Positions 56,183 to 64,000 of a stretch of DNA of 64,000 nucleotides are shown piece after piece; within the stretch, counting starts at the first letter, position 1; the number at the start of each line of letters is the position of its first letter. The translations under genes were made by a program, and so were the position numbers. The notes under the pieces are model-generated. The model had not been told where the DNA came from, did not search any database, and saw only the letters and a program-made list of their open reading frames with translations. Origin of the DNA: Rhynchospora pubera (taxonomy: Eukaryota; Streptophyta; Magnoliopsida; Poales; Cyperaceae); the NCBI GenBank assembly GCA_028095005.1, contig CM051459.1, forward strand, positions 204,949,902 to 205,013,901. Reading direction: 5' to 3'.

Positions 56183-56284
56183 GCTAGTTTGCGAACAAGT
56201 AGTTCGTGAAGCTGCCAAACATGGCTAGATAGCGCTAGTTTGCGAACTAGTAGTTCGTGAAGCTGCCAAACATGGCTAGATAAC
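56183..56284. repeat. 51-bp direct tandem duplication
   Basis: Two nearly identical copies beginning GCTAGTTTGCGAAC at 56183 and 56234. Located about 0.65 kb upstream of the MYB gene. Confidence 0.9.
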
Positions 56285-56729
56285 ATCTGACAATTTTATT
56301 TTGTTAATATATCATTACATATTTTTACCCTTAATTAATAACATCTATTTGGAATTTATTTAATTCTAGCTGGTACTAAATAAAATTTGTTAGTATTTTC
56401 TTTGCCAATTTGATAGGCCCTATGATAGAATTACAATTTGAAATATAATTAAGTATAACATAATCAGTATGAACCGTCTTTCTGACAATATTTTCAATCT
56501 ACAGCTACTGAGGACTGACCAAACACTCTTGTCCTGACGAGTAAATTCAGGAAATCTTAGTTCGTACTTGCAATGCAAGCAAGAAAATAGAAAAAACAGA
56601 GCTTTCTTTCTTCAAATATATATATTTTTTGTTTGTACACATCAAAATATAAGTGCTAAATATAATCAAACTCAAAGCACTAAGATCAGTCGCCATTAGA
56701 TGAGGTGGCGCCCTCACAAAACCACCTCC

Positions 56730-56768
56730 CACGTGCGACCCCACCCCTCCTTCCTCTCCTGACACGTG
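56730..56768 (+). promoter_or_regulatory. Two G-boxes in the MYB promoter
   Basis: CACGTG at 56730-56735 and again at 56763-56768 (the latter inside GACACGTGTC). G-boxes are bound by bHLH and bZIP factors. They lie 55-95 bp upstream of the TATA box. Confidence 0.55.
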
Positions 56769-56821
56769 TCCTATGCGCTCTCTCTTCCATGATTCCATCG
56801 CTCGCTCCTCTCCAAATCACC

Positions 56822-56829
56822 TTATAAAG
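56822..56829 (+). promoter_or_regulatory. TATA box of the MYB gene
   Basis: CTTATAAAGC, 112 bp upstream of the start codon. Implied 5' UTR about 80 bp. Confidence 0.7.
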
Positions 56830-56934
56830 CAACTTGCTGGTGCTTCATTTTCTTTACGCACCAAATACCTTAGTCTCTACCGTTCTCTTTCTCTTTTGCT
56901 CTTTCTCTAAATTAGACAAGAAAATAATACAAAA

Positions 56935-58220
56935 ATGGGAAGGCAACCATGTTGTGAGAAGGTGGGTTTGAAGAAGGGGCCTTGGACAGCAGAGGAAGAT
57001 AGAAAGCTCATCAATTTCATACTCAACAATGGCCAGTGTTGCTGGAGAGCTGTGCCTAAACTAGCAGGTTGCAACACAATTACCCAAAAAAACTAAGTAC
57101 ATTTTATCCATAATAAGTTGTCTAATTCATAGCCCCATCTACTAGCGTTTTGAGTCAGAGATTGCTCTGTTCTTGAACAAGTTCAATTCTTTGTTACTCT
57201 GTTTTCCTTGGTTGATGGTTGGATGTTGTCTCTTCTTTCAGGACTCCTGAGGTGTGGGAAGAGTTGTAGGTTGAGATGGACTAATTATTTGAGACCGGAT
57301 TTAAAGAGGGGATTGCTTTCTGAGTATGAAGAGAAAATGGTGATTGATCTTCATGCGCAGCTTGGAAACAGGTTTTTTCTTTTGTTCTTTATTATTGTTA
57401 AATTCTTGTAATAGATTCCTGAAAAAAAAAATTTAAGCCTCTTCTATCACCCAAGATCATGTTAACTGTTAAGGAATTTATCATAATTATAGGAGAATAT
57501 TCTTTTTCAGAAAATATAATTGATACACAAGTATAGATACCATGTTGGCAAAATGATAAATGAAAATAACAAAAAATCAGAACAGTCCCAGCATGCATCA
57601 GAAATATGTCATATTATCTCTGACTTTTCTTTCTTCTTTGGTTTTTTTCTTTTTTGGTATATGATAGATGGTCCAAAATTGCATCGCATCTGCCAGGAAG
57701 AACAGACAACGAGATAAAAAACCATTGGAACACTCACATCAAGAAAAAGCTGAAGAAAATGGGCATTGATCCGTTAACCCACAAACCGATCCAACAACCC
57801 GACGACCCGGCAAATCAACCCGACCCAAAACCTCAGGAGAAAGAACCAGATGCTCCTCCAACTCCAAATCCAGTACAAGAAGAGAACCCAACAAAACCCA
57901 CAGAGGAATTTGCAAATGAATTTTGCACAGATGAGGTGCCATTGATACAGCCTGATGAGATTGTGGTTAGATCGCCGCCGCCGATTATATCGCCGTCTTC
58001 TCCTTCGACATGTTCGTCGAGTGGTGTTTCCTGTTCGGCGAATGGAGGGGATCAAGAGATGACCTTGCCATGCATGGATTGGCCTGAGTCTATGTACTTA
58101 ATGGGTTTAGATGACATAATGGGTTCATGGGACCTCACTACTGACATCGACCCGGATCCGTTTACCCAGTATCAGAAATCAGCTTTTGATCAGGAGGCAT
58201 GGAAGTTGGAGTTGTTTTAA
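56935..58220 (+). CDS. MYB20: R2R3-MYB transcription factor, MYB20/MYB43-like, 271 aa
   Basis: Three exons: 56935-57067, 57242-57371 and 57668-58220, with the two intron positions usual for plant R2R3-MYBs (after KLAG and after LGNR). The start MGRQPCCEKVGLKKGPW is classic. R2 has W17, W37 and W57. R3 has the usual aliphatic replacement of the first Trp, then W89 and W108. The DNA-binding domain continues as KKKLKKMGIDPLTHKP, characteristic of the MYB20/42/43/85 group (subgroup 8), which activates lignin and phenylalanine biosynthesis genes during secondary wall formation. The bHLH-interaction signature is absent. The C-terminus is Pro-rich, then acidic (MDWPESMYLMGLDDIMGSWD), a likely activation region. 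The symbol is by family resemblance; MYB43 is equally possible. Confidence 0.92.
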
Positions 58221-58261
58221 ATCCATTCTTGTGTGATTATTTGATGTTTTAGAAAGGTTGA

Positions 58262-59602
58262 TAAATAAAATTTTAAAATGAACTAAAAAATTAACAGTGT
58301 GGGTTCTTTATTTTATTTTTATTTTTCCCTTTCTTCAGAGTTTTTTTTTTATTTCTTTTGGTAAAATAATGTATGTCACCGTATGTTTTACTTGTCAATA
58401 AGGAATAAGCTGCGGAAGCATACAATAATTAAATTAAAAACTTCTCTAATTGATACTTTAGCAACTAGAAATTCAGTAACATGAATACATGATGCAAAGG
58501 GTCACGCGAGATGTTGACTTGAAGTCTTGATGTTGAAGAGCTTATAAGGGTATATATGTAATTTGTGATAAACCACTACAGACTTCAAATCTTTTTATTA
58601 TCTTCTACCTTCATAAAAATTCTTTTTTGGGGATAATTTGTTTTTATTTTGGAGATAAATGGATACCGTAAAATCTAATTAACTTCCTTTGTTCTTACAA
58701 AGCTAGGGGCCCAAATCAACATAAGTACATAAATAATCATTAGTTTGTTACAAGTTACAACTTACAAAATCCAGAGCATATAAATAGCAAATTATGCATA
58801 TAAATCTCAACGTCCTTTTGGCCCACATATACCAAAGTCTCACATCTGAATTAGGAGAACTATCATCTTGCTGCACATTGCTTCAGTTCGGATGTTGCTC
58901 ACAATAAAAGATAATTAAAATATTAAAAATTCGATACAGAGGAGGAGAAAAAAAAAACAAATGTAAAGAACAAATTGAAGTTTTGTTCTCTTGTTTTTGT
59001 GTGTTTCTGAATGTTTAAGAAGAAATTTTTCTATAATGTGACAAATTTTACACGTGCATCGAAAATTGGACATTAATATCTTCAATTGTTTAAATCAGCG
59101 GTCAATGTCATTTTTTTAAAAAAAATAGATTTGTATTTTTTTTTAATTTCATGTGATATTAACATTTATATAGGCCAGACATTTTACATCTTTATTACTA
59201 ATTAATCACGTCAGTCTACATCCCAACAAATGCAAGAGATCTTGTCTATCTTTTGTTCTATCCACCGAGCTCAAAGGAAAAAAAAAAAGAAAATTCCCCA
59301 TATAAAGCCACAGAAGTTGCTATATATGGCGCCATAGAATTCCACAAAATATGACTAACTGGGAAAAAAGACGTGCATAATTTTGGATCATCAACTTTGA
59401 CTCTGCACTGCACAACGGTGGTGGAGTACAGAACTGAGAAGGCTGCGCCAAACCAACACTATCGTTACTAAGCTAGATGCTAAATAATAATAATAGTAAA
59501 AAGGAAAGAATTTTCTTTTAACTCCCCGAATTTTCTTCTTGTTCTTCCTTTTTTTCTTTCTGGTTTTTGGTTGTCTCTTACTGGTATTCTACTAATTTTA
59601 TA
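58262..59602. other. 3' flank of the MYB gene and intergenic
   Basis: An AATAAA signal at about 58264 follows the MYB stop. No other gene recognised. Confidence 0.5.
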
Positions 59603-59610
59603 TCCCCACT

Positions 59611-59884
59611 CAGGGCTGTCAAACGTGTGAGATGGAACGGAAATCCATCATTCCGTTTCCATTCCACTTCAAAATACGAAACAGAAAACCATTCCATTTT
59701 CGTTCCATTTCGTTAAACGGAACGGAAATTTCACTTCCACATTCATTTTACATTGAAATTTCTCATTTCAACGTTCCATTTCCATTCCATTTTTTAAAAT
59801 GAAACTACTTTTCCTTCCACTTCTGTTCCATTTCAGACGGAACGAAACGGAAACGTTCGAAACGGCGGTATATTGACAGCCCTA
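59611..59884. mobile_element. hAT-type MITE, 274 bp (family H3)
   Basis: CAGGGCTGTCAAACGTGTG...TATTGACAGCCCTA with a perfect 8-bp duplication TCCCCACT (59603-59610, 59885-59892). The interior repeats ATTCCGTTTCC/GGAACGG in both orientations. Confidence 0.93.
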
Positions 59885-60258
59885 TCCCCACTCCCTCCCT
59901 GAAATTTTGTGGGTACAAAACAAAATTTGTAGAAAATCGGGATTTTATGCGGCGGTGTATATGGATCAACGTGATACGTGTCATACAGTTGGCTACCAAT
60001 CAAAATTTGAAGTCAATTAGGACGTAAAAACGGGAGGTATTCGGGGAAAATTGAATTTGCACACGGATATGCATAATATATAGGCTGCTGCTGAATACTA
60101 TGGATCGGGCTAATAAGTTTAAATATGGCAATTTTTGATGAAAAATAATTAAATTTCCGAAATATGACTCTATTATGGAGAGCTTGTAATACGGTGCGCG
60201 TTCGTTATTGGGTCATAAAGAGTCATATGGAGGATTGAAATCTCCTCTGAATATTTTA

Positions 60259-60371
60259 TTATTATTATTTTTTTTTTGAAGAAAGAGGGAGGTCTTTGTC
60301 ATCCAATATTTTCTGAAATTAAAGGTGCATACAGGGCTTGAATCCTTGATCTCTTGGAGGCCAGTCTAGTG
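60259..60371 (-). mobile_element. Second SINE family, 113 bp, minus strand
   Basis: Perfect 14-bp target duplication CTCTGAATATTTTA (60245-60258, 60372-60385). On the minus strand it starts CACTAGACTGGCCTCC, contains GGATTCAAGCCC (close to a pol III B box) and ends in an A-rich tail with AAT repeats. It is unrelated in sequence to family S1. The family name is not known to me. Confidence 0.8.
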
Positions 60372-60412
60372 CTCTGAATATTTTACTTTTTTATTTTTAC
60401 ATTATTTTAATT

Positions 60413-62040
60413 ATTTTTCACGATTATGTAATTTTTATTTTGAATTGAGACAATAACTTGAATGGACTTTCACTATTTTTTTAAAAAAAAATTGAATTTG
60501 TAGAAAGACCGAGTATAATAAGTTGTTCCTTCATTATTTCATTTTCATGATGTCAAAAATATTACAATAATTCATTAATAATTTCTTAGTATAATTAGTT
60601 TACTGCGCAATAATGATAGAAACAAAATAAGTTCCTTTTAAGATCATTTACGAAAACAACTTGCATTATAAATTTGATAGATATTTCAGAAGTTTTATCT
60701 CTTGATGACATAACTCTTTTCATTAGATGAGGAAGGATGACACGAACTACTATTCGAGAAAAGACTATTGAATTAAAGGAATAATGCACTATGAAATATA
60801 AAAAGCAACAGTTATTAGATGAATGGTGTTAGGGAGAAAGTTCAAAATCGCATGGATATAGCATAACTGCATAAGTAAAAAATATATATTAATCAGGGAA
60901 TGAAACACTTGATAGCGATGAGAAAGTTTAATATGCACTATAGTGCATAGGGCATTTCGTGCACCGCAGATTTTTTTGGGGTTATTTTTGTAAATTGACA
61001 AATCTAATTTAACCAATCTAATCTACATATTGAAATCTCATAGAAAACCAAATTTTACAATTTTTTAGATTTTATTACTATTTTCTTCGAATTTTTTAAG
61101 ACATGCCATTTTTGGAAAATTATAAATAGTACAACATTAATTCCAAAAATGACATGTTTTAAAAAATTCGAAAAAAATAATAATAAAATCTCAAAAATTG
61201 TAAATTTTGGTTTGGTATGAGATTTCAATACGTAGATTAGATTGGTTAAATTAGATTTATTAATTTACAAAAATATTCTCGAAAAAGTCCGTGGTGCACG
61301 GAATGCCCTATGCACTATGGTGCATATTAAACTTTCTCGATAGAGATCTTAGATATGATCTTAATAAATAGATTACCATACAAATGAAGTGTATTGCAAG
61401 ACAAATAATCGATTATCATTAGAATATTAGATCAATTAATATTTTAATTAATTTGAAAATATTTTCAATTAATTTTCACAATTATGTAATTTTTATTTGA
61501 ACTGATACAGTAACTTAAAAAATGGACTTTCGGTATTATTTTTCATTGATTTTCCAGAAAGAACGAGTGTAATAAATTGTTCCTTCATTATCTCATTTTC
61601 ATGACATAAAAAATGATACAATGATTCATTAATAATTTAGTATCATTACTTTACGGCACAATAAATAATAGAAACAAATAAGGTCCTGTTAAGATCATTT
61701 ACGAAAAAACTTGCATTATTTTTTTTTGAAGGACGGTTGGCAAAGCACCACACCGACAATTTTATTAATAAAATTATATTTACAATTTTATATTTGCAAC
61801 AGCTATTAGATGAATCACAGAAGGGAGAATATTTGTCAATAAAAAGTTCAAAAATCGCATGAATATTGCATAAGTAAAAGAATTTTTTTATAATCAGGGA
61901 TTGAAACACTCGATAGAGATTTTAGATATAGTCTTAGTAAATAGATTTCACATAGAAAATGAAGTGTAATGTATATTGCAGGAATATAATCGATTATCAT
62001 CAGTCATGAATGCAAATATTAGATCAATTAAAATTTATAT
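60413..62040 (+). repeat. Tandem duplication, about 1.0 kb unit, with indels
   Basis: Unit 1 (about 60413-61445) and unit 2 (about 61467-62040) share CACGATTATGTAATTTTTAT, TTGTTCCTTCATTAT, AAGATCATTTACGAAAA, GAATGAAACACTTGATAG (variant ATTGAAACACTCGATAG) and ATAATCGATTATCAT in order. Unit 1 carries a 419-bp MITE that unit 2 lacks. Unit 2 has a different middle segment (about 61715-61795). No gene is recognised in either unit. Confidence 0.8.
60920..61338. mobile_element. Mutator-type palindromic MITE, 419 bp
   Basis: GAGAAAGTTTAATATGCACTA and its complement at the other end; arms about 200 bp. 9-bp duplication GATAGCGAT / GATAGAGAT with one mismatch. The empty site is seen in unit 2 of the tandem duplication (CGATAGAGATTTTAG). 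Confidence 0.88.
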
Positions 62041-62224
62041 ATCCTTTGAAGAAATCTTTTACATAATGCCACACTCATATATTAAACGGTTATCATCAAT
62101 TAATCATAATTATTTATAATTGCTCCATTTGAATGTTTACAACAAGGACTGAACAATTAACCTTTAATACTTTTGACTCTGGCAACATACGAGAAGAATA
62201 TGCATAAATGTCGCCGATTGATAA

Positions 62225-62754
62225 TTAGATGCCACAATTATAATAGCAGTAACAAGCATATACATATGGTTTTCCTTCAACACAATTTCCATATCCATTC
62301 AGCCCGTAATTTTTATAACATTGATATCTGCAGCTCGCCAAGTCACATCCACTTGAACTCAAAACTGATAGACATCTATTTGTTGCTTCTACCTTCGGCA
62401 CCATTGTCTCGACTGTATAATTAAGGAAAAAAAATTCAATGATTATTATATCAAATCAAATTTTTTAAAATATTAAACATGTGCCCCTGATGATAAAAAA
62501 AGATTCAAATTTATAAACAAACATAATACAGACAATGGAATTAAAATTAAATTCTGTTGATTGAAATTGCAAGAATGTTATTGCAAATTTAAAGACACCT
62601 CTTTGCATTTTGCATGAAAATCACACGAAGCATCCCGGCTTGGACATATTGATAAATAAGAAAATAAGTTTTTTCCTTTCTTCCTTTTTTTATATAAACT
62701 ACCTGATATCAACGCAAGAAAAACAAAAACAAGAACAATTGATTGCTTGTTCAT
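62225..62754 (-). CDS. Defensin-like (DEFL/LCR-type) secreted cysteine-rich peptide, 79 aa
   Basis: Two exons: 62754-62703 encodes MNKQSIVLVFVFLALIS, a signal peptide; 62412-62225 encodes the mature part. The GT-AG intron (290 bp) falls just after the signal peptide in phase 1, the classic position in plant DEFL genes. The mature peptide has eight Cys at residues 31, 40, 45, 49, 61, 71, 73 and 77: a C-x4-C-x3-C helix pattern and a late C-x-C. This is the cysteine-stabilised alpha-beta layout, likely four disulphides. Such peptides are secreted and act in defence or in pollen-pistil and other cell signalling; which applies here cannot be told. A TATA box lies about 95 bp upstream of the ATG. 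The frame is intact. Both exons are too short for a simple ORF search. Confidence 0.85.
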
Positions 62755-62843
62755 CGTCTCCGTCTCAAGAAATTCAGCTTCTTTCTCTTTTGAAATTAAC
62801 TAAACGAAGATTTTTATATGTAAAAACATGCATCCTCAAATGG

Positions 62844-62851
62844 CTTTTATA
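62844..62851 (-). promoter_or_regulatory. TATA box of the defensin-like gene
   Basis: Minus strand CTATAAAAGCC, about 90 bp before the start codon. Confidence 0.7.
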
Positions 62852-62859
62852 GAGTTCAC

Positions 62860-63420
62860 TATGTTTGTAATTTTTTGCAACCGAAATACATTTACAGTTA
62901 GGAAGTTAGGAAGTTATACATGATTGTTTGAAACTCTATTTTCTTAGGTTGTAAATTAGTTATTTTTTTCACTACTCTCTCTAAGTAAAGCTTACCAATT
63001 ACTTGAATTGTCAAGTTGCAAACTATATTTAGTTAGTGTATAGATAATTAGGGCAAGCGTAGGAAAAAGTTGGTATATGAATTTGGTTTTTTTATTGTTG
63101 CTAATTTAAAGAGGAACTCAAGCTGAGGAAGCTTTGTAATTTCAACTTACGCGAATAATTGGTTATCATGAGGTGTAGAAACCGAAAGGTGAATCAAGAA
63201 AATTTTTTTTTTCAACTTACGCGAAATTTAGTTATCATGAAGTGTAAAATCTTTTCAGCTTCAACTTTGCAAAAATTAGTTTTTATTGTTGTAAAAATTT
63301 TGGTTTTTTCCTTATTTCACTAATATGTGTTTCCTGTAACATATATTTATGTAATTTAATTTGTTCCTTTCTCAGAAAATCAATCATGATCATATTATAC
63401 AACATGTATGTGCATGTAAC
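62860..63420. other. Intergenic
   Basis: Contains a diverged direct repeat TTTCAACTTACGCGAA followed by GTTATCATGA (about 63137-63172 and 63212-63240). No gene recognised. Confidence 0.4.
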
Positions 63421-63570
63421 TTTATTGTCGGACTTCCTGATCAGGGAGAAAAATAAAATATAAACAAGGAAGATACAAATTATATACAGTACACTGCATT
63501 CACACTAACATAAGATCCACATTTTACAACCCCAGGCCACCAGGCTCGAGTCATGCTAATTGCTTGGGAC
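63421..63570 (-). other. Possible last exon and 3' UTR of a gene extending beyond the right edge
   Basis: On the minus strand a good acceptor (TTTGTGTCTTGCAG) ends at 63571. One frame after it reads PKQLA then TGA (63551). An AATAAA lies at 63426-63421. No upstream exon could be identified up to 64000, so this is only a suggestion. Confidence 0.3.
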
Positions 63571-64000
63571 CTGCAAGACACAAATTTGCATGAAAACAAA
63601 AAGGCAAGTAAAAAAAGAAACACAAATAGAATTCTATCTTTTAATATATTAAGCGGCTCTGAAAAGATGTATCTATTAACCTCTCAATTCTCGGGAAAAC
63701 AAAGTTAAAAGAAAGTTCAAACTTGTTGAAGTTTATTTTATTTTATATGGATAGTTTATAGAATAATAGCTGGCAAATTTAATCATTGTTGCGTGCCTCT
63801 AAAAAATATAAAAAATAGGAGCAGAGAAGAAATAAAAAAATGAAATCAAGAATCACCTTTATATTAGTCCACTAAAATATTAATTTCATAAAAATTTGAA
63901 ACAGACATGATTGTCATCCCATGAACTCATCTCTACAACATTCCCGAAAGATTCAAAAAATTAAAATCACTAATTAGTCCGGTCATATTCAACAACAATG

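Noticed and set aside
63890..63955. Minus-strand open stretch (SSWDDNHVCFKF) as an exon of the right-edge gene
   Set aside because: No convincing acceptor or donor. It cannot be joined to the 63570 exon with confidence.

Overview
This window looks like nuclear DNA of a eudicot plant. It is AT-rich, its genes are split by GT-AG introns, and it carries plant-restricted families: DUF26/PDLP, an R2R3-MYB, a SKIP28-like F-box protein and a defensin-like peptide. There are no bacterial operons, rRNA genes, intact tRNA genes or CRISPR arrays. The species cannot be named from the sequence.

Left edge to 2 kb: a minus-strand plasmodesmata-located protein gene (PDLP-like), whose 3' exons lie outside the window. 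3.2-31.9 kb is mostly transposable elements. It holds hAT, Tourist-like and Mutator-like MITEs, tRNA-derived SINEs, a 1.36 kb foldback Mutator-like element with a perfect 9-bp target duplication, a CACTA 3' end next to an RTE-like LINE scrap, and a nested pair of LTR elements. In the nest, a 5.4 kb chromovirus with one open 1547-codon polyprotein and apparently identical 403-bp LTRs sits in a 2 kb non-autonomous Copia-like element. A 1.76 kb solo LTR lies next to a minute two-exon reading frame whose intron is full of ACTCCCTTGTT repeats.

33.4-51 kb is gene-richer. It contains a short uncharacterised gene (+), an ALY/THO4-like RRM mRNA-export factor (-, six coding exons, one apparent GC-AG intron), an At3g17950-like protein (+), and a SKIP28-like F-box/Cys-rich gene (+) whose second exon has a frameshift. 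MITEs, a CACTA MITE, a LINE remnant and a SINE fill the gaps.

51-64 kb: hAT and Mutator-type MITEs, an R2R3-MYB of the MYB20/MYB43 type (+) with a TATA box and two G-boxes, a second SINE family, a 1 kb tandem duplication, and a two-exon defensin-like secreted peptide gene (-, 79 aa). The possible last exon of another minus-strand gene lies at the right edge.

The genes do not form a pathway. Their roles (cell-to-cell pores, mRNA export, protein turnover, secondary wall transcription, secreted peptide) are unrelated. The best-supported statements about the non-coding DNA are the insertion boundaries, which were read from target-site duplications and, in three cases, from an uninterrupted paralogous copy elsewhere in the window.
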